Assembly (NCBI RefSeq): GCF_023516575.1
Contig: NZ_JAMGBE010000001.1
Coordinates: forward strand, 186,001-250,000
Direction: 5' to 3'
Source: Sphingomonas hankyongi
GTDB lineage: Bacteria; Pseudomonadota; Alphaproteobacteria; Sphingomonadales; Sphingomonadaceae
DNA: 64,000 bases
The position numbers and the translations under genes are program-made. Below, piece after piece: positions 18,020 through 28,274 of this stretch. The notes under the pieces are model-generated. The model saw nothing but the letters and a program-made list of their open reading frames with translations, made no database searches and was not told where the DNA came from. The stretch's first letter is position 1; every line of letters starts with the position of its first letter.

Positions 18020-19960
18020 TCAGCCCTTGTTCTCTTCGTCGACCTCGGAGAACTCGGCATCTACGACGTCTTCCTGTCCGGGCGTCTCTTCCGCTGCGTC
18101 TGACGAGCCGCCCTCAGCGCCAGCGGCACCCTCGGTTTCAGCCTGCTGAGCCTTATACATGGCTTCCCCGAGCTTCATCGCCGCTTGAGTGAGCGCGTTG
18201 GTCTTCTCCGTCATCTGATCGGGATCGTTGCTCTCAACCGCAGCCTTCGCTTCCGAAAGCGCCGTCTCGATCTCCGTCTTGATGGACGCATCAACCTTGT
18301 CGCCGTGCTCCTGCAGCTGCTTCTCGGTCGTGTGGATCAGGCTCTCCGCGTTGTTCTTCGCTTCGGCTGAAGCGCGACGCTTCTTGTCCTCCTCGGCGAA
18401 CTGCTCAGCTTCCTTGACCATATTGTCGATGTCGGAATCGGACAGGCCACCCGATGCCTGAATGCGGATTTGCTGCTCTTTGCCCGTGCCCTTGTCCTTT
18501 GCCGACACGTTGACGATGCCATTGGCGTCGATGTCGAACGTGACTTCGATCTGAGGCACGCCGCGTGGCGCCGGAGGGATTCCGACCAGGTCGAATTGGC
18601 CGAGCATCTTGTTGTCGGCGGCCATTTCCCGCTCGCCCTGGAAGACCCGGATGGTGACCGCATTCTGATTGTCGTCAGCGGTCGAGAACACCTGGCTCTT
18701 CTTGGTCGGGATCGTCGTGTTCCGATCGATCATGCGCGTGAACACGCCGCCGAGCGTCTCGATACCGAGCGACAGGGGCGTGACGTCTAGCAGTAGCACG
18801 TCCTTGACGTCGCCCTGCAGCACGCCGGCCTGGATGGCGGCGCCCATAGCGACAACCTCATCCGGATTGACGCCCGTATGCGGTTCCCGGCCGAAGAATT
18901 CCTTCACCCGCTCGCGTACGCGCGGCATACGGGTCATTCCGCCGACGAGGACGACGTCCGCGATGTCTTTCGCGTCGATACCGGCATCCTTGAGCGCCTT
19001 CTTGCAGGGCTCGATGGTCCGCTCGATCAGGTCGCCGACCAGCTTTTCGAGGTCCGCGCGGCTGATCGTCTCGACCAGGTGAAGCGGGGTCGTGGTCCCG
19101 CCTTCCATGCGCGCCGTGATGAAGGGCTGGTTGATCTCGGTCGTCGCGGCAGAGCTGAGCTCGATTTTCGCCTTCTCCGCGGCTTCCTTCAGGCGCTGCA
19201 GCGCGAGCCGGTCGGTGCGAAGGTCGATATTTTCCTTCTGCTTGAACTTGTCGGCGAGCCAGTTGACGATCCGGGCGTCGAAATCCTCACCGCCGAGGAA
19301 GGTGTCGCCGTTGGTCGACTTCACTTCGAACACGCCGTCGCCGATCTCGAGGACCGAGATGTCGAACGTGCCGCCGCCAAGGTCGTAGACCGCGATCGTC
19401 TTGCCGTCTTCCTTCTCCAGCCCATAGGCGAGCGCGGCGGCGGTCGGCTCGTTGATGATTCGAAGAACTTCGAGGCCGGCGATCTGACCGGCGTCCTTGG
19501 TCGCCTGGCGCTGGGCATCGTTGAAATAAGCAGGAACCGTGATGACCGCCTGGGTCACCGTCTCGCCGAGATAGGCCTCGGCAGTTTCCTTCATCTTTTG
19601 GAGGATGAAGGCGGAAATCTGCGAGGGGCTGTAGTCCTTTCCGCCAGCCTCGACCCATGCGTCGCCGTTTGATCCCTTCACGATCTTGTAGGGGACGAGC
19701 TCCGTATCCTTCTTGGTGATCGGATCGTCGAAGCGGCGGCCGATCAAGCGCTTCACGGCGAAGATGGTGTTGTCGGGGTTGGTGACCGCCTGACGCTTCG
19801 CCGGCTGGCCGATAAGGCGCTCGCCGTCCTTGGTGAATGCCACCGTGGACGGAGTCGTGCGCGCGCCTTCGCTATTCTCGATGACCTTGGGCTTGCCGCC
19901 TTCCATGACGGCGACGCAGCTGTTTGTCGTGCCCAAGTCGATGCCGATGACCTTGGCCAT
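18020..19960 (-). CDS. dnaK: Chaperone DnaK (Hsp70)
   Basis: A 646-residue Hsp70. The nucleotide-binding domain begins with [19 protein letters not shown] and contains [17 protein letters not shown] and [16 protein letters not shown]; the substrate-binding domain contains [20 protein letters not shown]; the C-terminal lid ends in an acidic EEVD-like tail ([12 protein letters not shown]). It refolds and protects proteins together with DnaJ and GrpE. A sigma32-like promoter is proposed upstream (20024-20047). Confidence 0.98.
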   Translation of the reverse strand: MAKVIGIDLGTTNSCVAVMEGGKPKVIENSEGARTTPSTVAFTKDGERLIGQPAKRQAVTNPDNTIFAVKRLIGRRFDDPITKKDTELVPYKIVKGSNGDAWVEAGGKDYSPSQISAFILQKMKETAEAYLGETVTQAVITVPAYFNDAQRQATKDAGQIAGLEVLRIINEPTAAALAYGLEKEDGKTIAVYDLGGGTFDISVLEIGDGVFEVKSTNGDTFLGGEDFDARIVNWLADKFKQKENIDLRTDRLALQRLKEAAEKAKIELSSAATTEINQPFITARMEGGTTTPLHLVETISRADLEKLVGDLIERTIEPCKKALKDAGIDAKDIADVVLVGGMTRMPRVRERVKEFFGREPHTGVNPDEVVAMGAAIQAGVLQGDVKDVLLLDVTPLSLGIETLGGVFTRMIDRNTTIPTKKSQVFSTADDNQNAVTIRVFQGEREMAADNKMLGQFDLVGIPPAPRGVPQIEVTFDIDANGIVNVSAKDKGTGKEQQIRIQASGGLSDSDIDNMVKEAEQFAEEDKKRRASAEAKNNAESLIHTTEKQLQEHGDKVDASIKTEIETALSEAKAAVESNDPDQMTEKTNALTQAAMKLGEAMYKAQQAETEGAAGAEGGSSDAAEETPGQEDVVDAEFSEVDEENKG

Positions 19961-20023
19961 TATGTTGTTCCCTCTTCCTCAGCCCCACTCGGCCCCTTCG
20001 AAGGCAGCCGAAATGTTGATTTC

Positions 20024-20047
20024 ATGGGCGATATAGGTGCGCTTAAG
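20024..20047 (-). promoter_or_regulatory. Heat-shock (sigma32-like) promoter for dnaK-dnaJ
   Basis: On the minus strand a CTTAAG box is followed about 13 bases later by CCCATG, resembling the sigma32 pattern CTTGAA...CCCCAT. It lies about 65-90 bp before the dnaK start in the divergent region. The match is partial, and heat-shock control of dnaK is expected from family knowledge rather than shown. Confidence 0.4.
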
Positions 20048-20117
20048 GCAACGACAAGGATTGCCCGACTAAGGGCTTTGCCGCTCGGTTGCGGTTGTTG
20101 TGCGTCGGGAGTTGCGT

Positions 20118-21344
20118 GTGGAAATCCTTGCTACCGGAAGCTGGGTCACTCGGGACCGCGTGCGGGCGTTTGCAACGATCAGCGCATTGGTCGGCGCCGG
20201 CATGCTCCTGTTCCTGTGGCTGGCCCGCAACGGCACCGTCGATTGGTTCGGCACGCCAGTAGGGTCCGACTTCACCGCATTCTGGCATGGGGGCCGGCTC
20301 GCGAATGAGGGGGACGCTGTGCGCGTGTGGGACCTTGCGGCGCTAAATGCTGCGGTCGAAGCCACTCACGGCGTCGTGTTTCCGACCGCCTGGATCTACC
20401 CGCCCGTGGTCCTTCTCGTCTTCACCCCGATCGCCTCTTTGCCCTACCTCCCGGCGCTGTTCGTATGGCAAGTGCTGAGTGTCGCGGCGATCGGGCTGAT
20501 CCTCCGTGCAATCCTCCCAGACGATCGCGCGCTGCTTGTCGCGCTCGCATCCCCGCTTACCGCCACGGTGCTCGCCGGCGGGCAAAATGCATTCATGACC
20601 GCCGCCCTCCTTGGCGCGGGTCTCGTCTGGCTCGAGCGGAGGCCCGCGCTAGGAGGAGGTTTCTTCGGGGCACTCCTATACAAGCCTCAACTGGCGCTCA
20701 TGATCGCGCCTCTGATCCTGTTCACGAGAAGCTGGCGCGCGCTGCTGGGGGGTGTTTGCACGGCGCTGGCGCTGATCGTCGCGTCCCTGCTTCTCTGGGG
20801 GCCGGAGAGCTGGCTCGCCTTCATCAACAGCCTGAGCCTCGGCCAGGCGGACATCATGGAGAAGGGCGTCACGGGCTTTTTCAAAAGCGCAAGCTTGTTC
20901 GCGGCCGCTCGGCAGTGGGGGATTCCCGTCAATCTCGCATATGTGATCCAGGGGCTTGGAGCTCTCGCTGGGATCTGGGGTGTCTGGCAGATCAGGAATG
21001 CGAAGCCTTCGGTCCGTGCAGCGGTAGTGTGCGCGGGCGCCGCACTCTCGACGCCTTATCTTTTCGACTATGACATGGCGGTCGTCGGCGTCGGCGCAGC
21101 CTTTCTTTACGCCGATGCCAGCCGAGATGGGTTCTTGAGCTACGAAAAGTCAGCCTTGGCGTTCATTTGGGCCGTGCCGTGGGTTGCGCGGTCGGCGGCT
21201 CAATTATTGGCGCTGCCGTTGAGCCCGGTCACGATGATCCTACTCTTCTGGCTCGCCATTCGCCGCGCCCGATCAGGGCATGGCCATCCCACCGTTGACG
21301 TGGATGGTCTGCCCGGTGACGTAACCGGCTTCCCGGCTCGCTAG
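20118..21344 (+). CDS. DUF2029 (GT87-like) integral membrane protein
   Basis: About 408 residues with roughly ten membrane helices and the DUF2029/GT87 hallmarks: an early acidic loop (GSDFTAFWHGGRLANEG), WIYPPVVLLVFTPIASLPY, and GGQNAFMTAALLGAG. Family members use polyprenyl-phosphate sugars as donors, as in mannosyltransferases of lipoglycan synthesis; the acceptor is unknown. The GTG at 20118 is chosen because GGGAG lies 6 bases upstream; the frame stays open to GTG 20100. Its last 24 codons run 72 bp into the 3' end of fabG on the other strand. Confidence 0.8.
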   Translation: MEILATGSWVTRDRVRAFATISALVGAGMLLFLWLARNGTVDWFGTPVGSDFTAFWHGGRLANEGDAVRVWDLAALNAAVEATHGVVFPTAWIYPPVVLLVFTPIASLPYLPALFVWQVLSVAAIGLILRAILPDDRALLVALASPLTATVLAGGQNAFMTAALLGAGLVWLERRPALGGGFFGALLYKPQLALMIAPLILFTRSWRALLGGVCTALALIVASLLLWGPESWLAFINSLSLGQADIMEKGVTGFFKSASLFAAARQWGIPVNLAYVIQGLGALAGIWGVWQIRNAKPSVRAAVVCAGAALSTPYLFDYDMAVVGVGAAFLYADASRDGFLSYEKSALAFIWAVPWVARSAAQLLALPLSPVTMILLFWLAIRRARSGHGHPTVDVDGLPGDVTGFPAR

Positions 21345-22016
21345 GAAGACGCACGCAGCGCCAATATCTTCGCCGCTGCCCATGACGCCCATCGGAATGC
21401 GGGAAAGGATGCTACCGCGCTGCTGCTCATTGAGCGCATCGGTCATTGCCGACGTCATGAAGCCGGGCGCGATCGCGTTGGCGGTGATGTTGCGGCTCGC
21501 AAGCTCCTGCGCGACCGACTTCGTCATTCCGATCAGTCCCGCCTTCGAAGCCACATAATTTGCTTGGCCGGGATTTCCCGTCACGCCAACCACCGACGTG
21601 ATGGAGATGATCCGGCCGAAGCGGGCTTTCATCATGGGCTTCGCCGCCGCCCGGATCAGCCTGAAAGCAGCCTCGAGATTGATGCGGATGACATCCTCGA
21701 ACTCATCGTCCTTCATCCGCATCAGCAGGTTGTCGCGCGTCACTCCGGCATTATTGATCAGGATGTCGAGCTTGCCGCCGAGCGCTTCCACAGCCTGCGG
21801 CACCAGCTGATCCACCGCAGCACCGTCTGACAGGTTGCACGGCAGAGCCACATGATCGCCGCCGAGACGGGCCCGAAAGCTTTCCAGCTTTTCGATATTG
21901 CTTCCTGAGACGGCGAGCCGCGCGCCCTGCCCCGCTAGAGCCTTGGCGATCGCACTGCCAAGACCGCCCGATGCGCCGGTGACGAGAGCCGTCATCCCCG
22001 AAAGGTCGAACATCAT
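21273..22016 (-). CDS. fabG: 3-oxoacyl-ACP reductase FabG
   Basis: A 247-residue SDR that reduces 3-oxoacyl-ACP with NADPH in fatty-acid elongation. TGASGGLG binds cofactor; the catalytic set is Ser141, Tyr154 and Lys158 (QANYVASKAG); ILINNAGVTRDNLLMRM is the FabG-specific loop; it ends in IHVNGGMAMP. It overlaps the upstream fabD stop by ATGA, so the two are translationally coupled. The fabD neighbourhood supports FabG over other SDRs. Confidence 0.95.
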   Translation of the reverse strand: MMFDLSGMTALVTGASGGLGSAIAKALAGQGARLAVSGSNIEKLESFRARLGGDHVALPCNLSDGAAVDQLVPQAVEALGGKLDILINNAGVTRDNLLMRMKDDEFEDVIRINLEAAFRLIRAAAKPMMKARFGRIISITSVVGVTGNPGQANYVASKAGLIGMTKSVAQELASRNITANAIAPGFMTSAMTDALNEQQRGSILSRIPMGVMGSGEDIGAACVFLASREAGYVTGQTIHVNGGMAMP

Positions 22017-22939
22017 GCGATCTCCTTCGCCAGCGCTTCGACGTCTTCGATCGTGACCACGCTTGTTACCTTTGCCTCGGGGGAGATCCGCTTGACCATC
22101 GAGCCAAGCACCTTGCCGCCTACCTCGACGAATTCGTGCACGCCCGCATCGAACATGTTTGCGACGCTCTCGCGCCAGCGGACCATGCCCGTGACCTGAT
22201 CTACCAGCTGGCTGCGGATGGTGTCAGGATCGGTTTCGGATTGCGCGGTGACATTCGCATAGAGTGGCACCGACGGAACTGCCACGACCACATTGCTGAG
22301 CGCGTCGCGCATCGCTTCGGCCGCCGGCTGCATCAGCGGGCAATGGAATGGCGCCGACACAGGCAGCGACACAGCACGCTTTGCGCCCATGTCCTTGGCA
22401 ATCTCGATTGCGCGGTCGATCGCGCCTTTGTGGCCGGAGATCACCACCTGCGACGAGTCGTTATCATTGGCGACCGCACATACTTCGCCCTCGGCCGCGG
22501 CATCCGCGATCTTTTGTGCCAGCGCGAGGTCCGCACCTAGCAGCGCGGCCATCGCACCCTGGCCGACCGGAACCGCCTGCTGCATCGCCTGGCCGCGCAG
22601 CTTGAGCAGCTTCGCCGTGGTTGCGAGGTCGAAGGAACGCGCCGCGCACAAAGCCGAATATTCGCCCAGGCTGTGACCGGCGACGAAGTTCGCGACGCTC
22701 GCAAGGTCGACGCCCATCGTCCGCAAGACGGCGATCGAATGTGCCATGATCGCCGGCTGCGCATTTTCCGTCAGCTTGAGCTCGTCGTCTGGACCCTCGC
22801 GCATCACGCGGAAAAGATTCTGTCCGAGCGCTTCGTCGACTTCGTCGAACACGTCGCGGGCCGCACGGCTCGCGCCGGCCAGCGCCGAGCCCATGCCGAC
22901 CGACTGGCTGCCCTGCCCGGGAAAAATGAAAGCGCGCAT
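22013..22939 (-). CDS. fabD: Malonyl-CoA:ACP transacylase FabD
   Basis: A 308-residue transacylase that loads malonate onto ACP. The N-terminus FIFPGQGSQSVGMG, nucleophile Ser90 in AGHSLGEYSA, and the histidine in SAPFHCPLM form the usual active-site set. First gene of a fabD-fabG pair; acpP and fabF are not adjacent downstream, where a convergent membrane-protein gene follows. The 110 bp upstream are shared with the divergent permease gene. Confidence 0.96.
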   Translation of the reverse strand: MRAFIFPGQGSQSVGMGSALAGASRAARDVFDEVDEALGQNLFRVMREGPDDELKLTENAQPAIMAHSIAVLRTMGVDLASVANFVAGHSLGEYSALCAARSFDLATTAKLLKLRGQAMQQAVPVGQGAMAALLGADLALAQKIADAAAEGEVCAVANDNDSSQVVISGHKGAIDRAIEIAKDMGAKRAVSLPVSAPFHCPLMQPAAEAMRDALSNVVVAVPSVPLYANVTAQSETDPDTIRSQLVDQVTGMVRWRESVANMFDAGVHEFVEVGGKVLGSMVKRISPEAKVTSVVTIEDVEALAKEIA

Positions 22940-23048
22940 CGAGGCCCCTGTTCATGTATGGAATATCGCGGCGCGCTAGGCCGGATGTTCGCGTAAGCCA
23001 AGTCTTGCGGGGAGAAGACGAACGGCCAGCGACAGCGAAAAACCGCTC

Positions 23049-24335
23049 ATGGGCATTTGGATGACGTCTGCTGTCGTTGTTGGCGGCATCATCGGCGCGG
23101 GCATTTTCATGCTTCCCATCACGATCGCCCCTCTTGGGTCGAATGTGCTGGTCGCATGGGCCATCAGCGGAATCGGCATCTTTTGTATTGCCTTCGCGCT
23201 CGCCCAGGTCTCGCGCCTCGGCGGTGACGGGATTCAAGCCAACATCGAACGAGAATTTGGGCCGACCGTCGCCTTTGTGGTGGCATGGTCATTCTGGTTT
23301 TCGAACTGGGTCGCGGCTGCGTCGGTTGCGATCGGCGCATCGGCAGCGCTCTCGTTTCTCGGCCCTCCGTTCAGCACGGGCAATTCGGTCGTCCCGCTCG
23401 CCATCGCGTTTGTCATCGGCCTGACTGTGGTCAACGCAATGGGCGTGCGTGCTGCCGGCGGTCTCTCGATCTTGACCGTGGCGATCAAGATTCTGCCGCT
23501 ACTGGCCGTGATCTGGCTGTTCGGCGAGCGCGGCTTGAGCGGGACGCCTTATGAAAAGCTCGCGCCTGTCCCGATCACAGTTGCCAACATCGCCACGGCC
23601 ACCGCGCTCACTTTCTATTCTCTGACGGGATTTGAAAACGCGACGACGCCCGTGGGCAAAATTCGGAACGCTGAGCGCACCCTGCCGCGCGCCATCCTTG
23701 GGGGAACCCTCTTCGTCGTGCTCCTCTATCTTTTGGCCGGAACGAGCATTCAGATGCTCCTTCCAGTCGACAAGGTTGTGAGTTCCCCCGCGCCGTTCGC
23801 CGATGCCATCGCTTCCAGCTGGGGCATGGTCGCGGCATCGCTGGCAGCGCTGGCGATTGCGATAAGCGCGTTCGGTTGTCTCAATGGACTGATCCTCGGC
23901 ACCGGCGAACTGACCTACGCACTGGCCTTGCGAGGAGACCTACCATCCGTAATGACCAAGACGCGCGGCGCGAATACTCCGGTGGTCGCCCAAGTCGTTG
24001 TCGCGGGACTGGTCATCCTGCTGCTTCTAGCCAACAGCAGCCGCGCCACTGCAAACCTTTATACGTTCATCATCCTGCTTTCTGCCGCGGGAATCCTGCC
24101 ACTTTATGGCGTCGGCGCGTTCGCGGCATGGAAGTCGAACCCTGCCTTGGGCAGTCGCTTCACAATCATGATCGCATTGCTGTTTGTCGCATTCGCAGCG
24201 TACGGCATCGGCCTAGAGGCCGATCTATGGTGTCTGGTCTTGGTTGCTGCCGGCTTGGCGATCCGGACTGCAATGCGCTGGCTCAATTCGAGAGGAGGAG
24301 CGCTACCCGCCGGGACTAGCGCGGAATCCGCTTAG
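23049..24335 (+). CDS. APC-family amino acid permease (first of tandem pair)
   Basis: A 428-residue transporter with about 12 membrane helices. The APC unwound-helix signature is VVGGIIGAGIFMLP in TM1, and LTFYSLTGFENATTPVGKI marks TM6. The ATG at 23049 has no ribosome-binding site. The codons immediately upstream read TASDSEKPL, which looks like a normal permease N-terminus, and GGGGAG at 23009-23014 lies 7 bases before an in-frame ACG at 23022. The true start may therefore be upstream and non-canonical. Amino-acid substrate is unknown. Confidence 0.85.
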   Translation: MGIWMTSAVVVGGIIGAGIFMLPITIAPLGSNVLVAWAISGIGIFCIAFALAQVSRLGGDGIQANIEREFGPTVAFVVAWSFWFSNWVAAASVAIGASAALSFLGPPFSTGNSVVPLAIAFVIGLTVVNAMGVRAAGGLSILTVAIKILPLLAVIWLFGERGLSGTPYEKLAPVPITVANIATATALTFYSLTGFENATTPVGKIRNAERTLPRAILGGTLFVVLLYLLAGTSIQMLLPVDKVVSSPAPFADAIASSWGMVAASLAALAIAISAFGCLNGLILGTGELTYALALRGDLPSVMTKTRGANTPVVAQVVVAGLVILLLLANSSRATANLYTFIILLSAAGILPLYGVGAFAAWKSNPALGSRFTIMIALLFVAFAAYGIGLEADLWCLVLVAAGLAIRTAMRWLNSRGGALPAGTSAESA

Positions 24336-24381
24336 CCGGCGCGATTGCGCCGACAACTCGAAGCTGCAACACCCTGGCGCG

Positions 24382-25746
24382 ATGACTCACGAGATACAGG
24401 CGCCGCCACGGCAGATCGGTTTCTGGACCTGCCTCGCTCTCGTGATCGGAAATACCATTGGTACCGGCATCTTCCTGATTCCCGCGGCCCTCGCGCCTTA
24501 CGGCTGGAACGCTTTGTATGGCTGGGCGATCACGATCGGCGGCGCGCTGTGCTTGGCTTACGTATTCGCAGCGTTGGCCCGGCTGATGCCCGACGCTGGC
24601 GGACCTTTCGATTATATCTCGAGCGCGTTCGGACCGATGGCGGGCTTCTTCGTCGTGTGGAGCTACTGGATCTCACAGTGGGTAACGAATGCCGCGATCG
24701 GCATTGGCCTCGTCAGCTACATGTCGCCCTTCGCGCCCGGATTCTTTGCTCGTCCCAGCGTCGGTCCGCTTATCGCAATCGGAATAATCGTCCTGATGAC
24801 AAGCATCGCAATTCGCGGCGTCCGGGCTTCGGGAGCCATTCAGATCATAACCACGATCCTGAAGCTCTTGCCGCTCGTCGCAGTCATCGTTGCCTTGGCT
24901 TTCGTACTGGGTGGCGACAATAGCGCCATGGCAACGGCCGCCAACGTCGCTCCTGCGCCGATCGGATGGCCCGCAATCGCAGGCGCCATAGCCCTGGCTT
25001 TATGGCCGATGCAGGGCTTTGAATCTGGAACCGTCCCCGCAGGACGGGTGATCGACCCCGCCAGGACCATCGCCCGTGCGACGATGATAGGAACCGTCAT
25101 CGTCGGTTTGGTCTACATCCTCGTCACTCTGGCGGTGTTCCTGCTCCTACCGTCCAACGTTGCCGCGAAGTCATCCGCGCCCCTCGCCGACCTGATCAGC
25201 CTCGTCTGGGGTACCGGCGCAGGAAAACTAGTTGCCGCCTTCGCCCTGATCAGCGCGATCGGCGCGCTGAACGGCTGGGTGTTCCTGCAGGCCGAGGTCC
25301 AGCTGCTGCTGGCCGAGCGAGGCGTATATCCAAGAATATTCGCTCGCGTGAACAAGGCCGGGATGCCGGTCTATGCCCATCTGCTCGGCTGTGCGCTCAG
25401 CGTCGCGCTCATTGCGATGAATCTCAGCAGCGGGATGATCCAGATCTACACTTTCATCATCCTGCTGGCGACGGTCGCCACGTTGGTCCTGTACCTGGCA
25501 GGGGCGCTCACGATGCTTGCTTTGATCAGGCGCGGGAAAGCAAAAGGCGCTGCAGTCACGGCTGCTGCCCTGGCGGGGGCGATCTATGCGCTCTGGACAT
25601 TTTACGGGGCGGGCGCGGAAGCCACGCTATGGGGCGCGGCGCTCCTGGCAACGGGCATTCCCGTCTACTTTCTTATGCGTTCGCGAGCCGGCTCCAGCCC
25701 GCCGGGGGTGGCGATTCCAGTCGCGCCTCCGGGATCATCCGCCTGA
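24382..25746 (+). CDS. APC-family amino acid permease (second of tandem pair)
   Basis: A 454-residue paralogue of the preceding permease with the same fold: TM1 VIGNTIGTGIFLIPAALAP, TM6 ALWPMQGFESGTVPAGRV, and a glycine-rich IGALNGWVFLQAEVQLLLAE late helix. The frame is open to 24244, but the ATG at 24382 gives the family-typical N-terminus and clears the upstream gene. Its last 74 bp overlap the 3' end of the Rieske oxygenase gene on the opposite strand. Probably imports or exchanges amino acids across the inner membrane. Confidence 0.88.
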   Translation: MTHEIQAPPRQIGFWTCLALVIGNTIGTGIFLIPAALAPYGWNALYGWAITIGGALCLAYVFAALARLMPDAGGPFDYISSAFGPMAGFFVVWSYWISQWVTNAAIGIGLVSYMSPFAPGFFARPSVGPLIAIGIIVLMTSIAIRGVRASGAIQIITTILKLLPLVAVIVALAFVLGGDNSAMATAANVAPAPIGWPAIAGAIALALWPMQGFESGTVPAGRVIDPARTIARATMIGTVIVGLVYILVTLAVFLLLPSNVAAKSSAPLADLISLVWGTGAGKLVAAFALISAIGALNGWVFLQAEVQLLLAERGVYPRIFARVNKAGMPVYAHLLGCALSVALIAMNLSSGMIQIYTFIILLATVATLVLYLAGALTMLALIRRGKAKGAAVTAAALAGAIYALWTFYGAGAEATLWGAALLATGIPVYFLMRSRAGSSPPGVAIPVAPPGSSA

Positions 25747-26848
25747 TCTTCTTCGCAAAGCTGCGGAGGCAGACTTCGCTCGTGCCCAGGGGCCCCGCCA
25801 CGTATGTCGGCGACTGCATGCCGATCTGCACGCGGGTGATCAATTCTGTGTCCTCGGCATTCACGCGGCGGTTGATGCGCCAGTTGAGATATCGAACCGC
25901 CTTCATCTCGCGTCGGTCGTCCGGAAGCGCGTAGCTGATCTCGCGAATGACGCTCTCGGTCGCGCTCACAGGGAGGAACTGCATGAAGTCCACTTGGTCC
26001 GGATAGATGTCAAAGGCGACGTTCGGGAAGAGTTTATAATAGAGCCATTTCCGCTGATGACTCTCCGGGAGGTGATCCACCTTCGGCAGATGGCGTTGGT
26101 ATATGCGCTCGGACGGATTGGCCGATACTTTCTCGACCAGGTCGCCTTCCATCTTGTCGACCCAGTCCTGCGCCTCGATGCGGTAGCTTCGCCCGAAGAG
26201 GCGCGTCAGTCCGGGATGCCCAACCGGGATATGCAGGTGGTCCGAATAATTGTCGGAGATCGTCTTCCAGTTGAGGGCGCGCGGCCGAAGCCTCACTTGT
26301 TGCAAAGCCCTCAGTTCCTCGAACCGATAGGGCGCGATCTCGTCTTCGTAGGGCGTCATGATCTCGGCGACCGAGGGGACACCCAGTTCGAGCGTAATGA
26401 ACAGGAAGCCACGCCAGTTTTCCAGGGCGACCGGAAACAGGCCGAGGTGATCCGTCTGAAGGCCTGGATATTCCTGACGATGCGGAACGCCGACGAGCCG
26501 CCCGTCCCGCGAGTAGCTCCACGCGTGATAGGGGCACGTCAGCACCTTCGAGCAACCGCCTTCGCCGTCGACGAGCCGCGATCCCCGATGCCTGCAAACA
26601 TTCGAAAAAGCGCGAACCTGGCGATCGTCACCCCGGATGACGATTATGCTCTCGCCGAGATATTCGAGCGTTCGCCACTCGCCCGGCTGCGCGATCTCGC
26701 TTTCGTGACAAACGATCTGCGGGGAAGCGCGCAGGAAGGCCTTTTTTTCCGCCTCGAAGAACTCGGGGTCGAAATAAAGCCAGCCCGGCAAGCTCATATC
26801 CTCGAGAGGATCGCTTGCCGGCGTGATGCTGCGGAGGTGCGTCGCCAT
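25673..26848 (-). CDS. Rieske aromatic-ring-hydroxylating oxygenase, alpha subunit
   Basis: A 391-residue oxygenase. The Rieske [2Fe-2S] ligands are Cys85-x-His87 (NVCRHRGS) and Cys105-x2-His108 ([10 protein letters not shown]). The mononuclear-iron motif is visible in [16 protein letters not shown] and the third ligand region in [11 protein letters not shown]. It would hydroxylate an aromatic or amine-type substrate using electrons from a ferredoxin/reductase, neither of which is adjacent. The ATG at 26848 is chosen over the more upstream 26956. It is divergent from rpsF. Confidence 0.88.
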   Translation of the reverse strand: MATHLRSITPASDPLEDMSLPGWLYFDPEFFEAEKKAFLRASPQIVCHESEIAQPGEWRTLEYLGESIIVIRGDDRQVRAFSNVCRHRGSRLVDGEGGCSKVLTCPYHAWSYSRDGRLVGVPHRQEYPGLQTDHLGLFPVALENWRGFLFITLELGVPSVAEIMTPYEDEIAPYRFEELRALQQVRLRPRALNWKTISDNYSDHLHIPVGHPGLTRLFGRSYRIEAQDWVDKMEGDLVEKVSANPSERIYQRHLPKVDHLPESHQRKWLYYKLFPNVAFDIYPDQVDFMQFLPVSATESVIREISYALPDDRREMKAVRYLNWRINRRVNAEDTELITRVQIGMQSPTYVAGPLGTSEVCLRSFAKKIRRMIPEARLESPPPAGWSRLANA

Positions 26849-26994
26849 TCGAAACCCTTGCCATTTCGGCGACTTTCCGGCAATGGGCGCTCCGCTGGCG
26901 CACGGCTCTGCCGCTGCGCCTGTACTTTTTGAACGATAGCCGGAGGGGCGTGCCATTGGGGTACGTCAGCGATCGGCCAACATGGAAGATAAAC

Positions 26995-27390
26995 ATGCCG
27001 CTGTACGAGCATGTTTTCCTTGCGCGTCAGGACCTGGCCCAGGCCCAGGTTGATGCGCTCGCGGAAAACGCCACCAACATCATCAAGGAAAATGGCGGGA
27101 AGGTCGTAAAGACCGAGACCTGGGGTCTGCGCTCCCTCGCCTATCGCATCGCGAAGAACCGCAAGGCGCACTATGTCGCGCTGGACGTCGACGCGCCGGC
27201 AGCCGCTATCGCCGAACTCGAGCGGCAGTCGAACATCAATGAGGACATCATTCGCTTCCTGACGCTTCGCGTCGACGAGCATGAGCAAGGCCCTTCTGCG
27301 ATGATGCGTCGCGGCGAGAAGGACCGCGAGCGTCGTTCGGATCGTGGCGAGCGCCCGGACTTCCGTCCCCGCGAAGAGGAGGTTGAGTAA
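26995..27390 (+). CDS. rpsF: 30S ribosomal protein S6
   Basis: A 131-residue S6 beginning [19 protein letters not shown] with the conserved [20 protein letters not shown] core and an Arg/Glu-rich C-terminal extension. GGAAGA precedes the ATG at 26995. S6 binds S18 in the small subunit. It is first in rpsF-rpsR-rplI, and the rpsR ATG overlaps its stop (TAATG). Confidence 0.97.
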   Translation: MPLYEHVFLARQDLAQAQVDALAENATNIIKENGGKVVKTETWGLRSLAYRIAKNRKAHYVALDVDAPAAAIAELERQSNINEDIIRFLTLRVDEHEQGPSAMMRRGEKDRERRSDRGERPDFRPREEEVE

Positions 27391-27614
27391 TGGCCCGCGC
27401 ATTTTTCCGCCGCCGCAAGAGCTGCCCCTTTTCGGGCAAGGATGCGCCGCGCATCGATTACAAGGACGTGCGCCTGCTTCAGGGCTTCGTGTCCGAGCGT
27501 GGCAAGATCGTCCCGTCGCGGATCACTGCCGTGTCCTCCAAGAAGCAGCGTGAGCTGGCGCGCGCCATCAAGCGTGCACGCCACATCGGCCTGCTTCCCT
27601 ACGTCGTGAAATAA
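27390..27614 (+). CDS. rpsR: 30S ribosomal protein S18
   Basis: A 74-residue S18 with the family core [19 protein letters not shown] and [20 protein letters not shown] single Cys in RRKSCPFSG is the common remnant of the zinc-binding form. It forms a heterodimer with S6 and starts on the last base of the rpsF stop. Confidence 0.97.
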   Translation: MARAFFRRRKSCPFSGKDAPRIDYKDVRLLQGFVSERGKIVPSRITAVSSKKQRELARAIKRARHIGLLPYVVK

Positions 27615-27626
27615 GGAGCGCTCGAC

Positions 27627-28250
27627 ATGGAAGTCATTCTGCTTGAGCGCGTTGAAAAGCTCGGCGCCATCGGCGACGTGGTGAAGGTCAAGGACGGGTT
27701 CGCCCGCAACTACCTCCTCCCGCGCAAGAAGGCGCTTCGCGCGAACGACGCAAACCGCAAGCTGTTCGAAACGAACCGCTCACGGATCGAGGAAGAAAAT
27801 GCCAACAAGCGCTCGGATGCCGAGAAGGCTGCAAAGGGCGTCGACGGCAAGTCGGTACAACTGATCCGTCAGGCGTCCAACACCGGCCAGCTCTACGGCT
27901 CGGTGAGCGCTCGCGATATTGTCGAAGCGCTTGAGGCCGATGGGGCACATGTGACCAAGAGCCAGGTCGTGCTCGACCGTCCGATCAAGGCGATCGGCAT
28001 GCATGAGGTGAAGGTCGCTCTTCACCCCGAGGTGTCGGTGACCGTGAAGGTCAACGTAGCCCGTTCACCGGAAGAAGCCGATCTTCAGGCTCAGGGCGTG
28101 GATGTGATGGCCCAGATGTTCGAACGCGACACCACGGCCTTCACGGAGCAATATGACGCCAGCGCGGAGCCGGGCCTGCCTGCGGAAGCAGCTGCCGAAG
28201 CTCCTGCTGCCGAAGCTCCTGTTGCCGAGGAAGAGCAGCCGGAAGGCTAA
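27627..28250 (+). CDS. rplI: 50S ribosomal protein L9
   Basis: A 207-residue L9. The N-terminal domain has MEVILLERVEKLGAIGDVVK and KDGFARNYLLPRKKAL; the connecting helix and C-terminal domain follow. It carries an Ala/Glu/Pro-rich tail of about 45 residues beyond the 149-residue E. coli protein, a common alphaproteobacterial feature. Last gene of the ribosomal operon; a terminator with a UUCG loop follows. Confidence 0.97.
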   Translation: MEVILLERVEKLGAIGDVVKVKDGFARNYLLPRKKALRANDANRKLFETNRSRIEEENANKRSDAEKAAKGVDGKSVQLIRQASNTGQLYGSVSARDIVEALEADGAHVTKSQVVLDRPIKAIGMHEVKVALHPEVSVTVKVNVARSPEEADLQAQGVDVMAQMFERDTTAFTEQYDASAEPGLPAEAAAEAPAAEAPVAEEEQPEG

Positions 28251-28274
28251 GTTCGTTTCGCTGCGCGACGGAAG

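Noticed and set aside
25586-26932. 448-residue open frame on the plus strand
   Set aside because: Antisense to the Rieske oxygenase gene, whose iron-binding motifs prove the other strand is coding.
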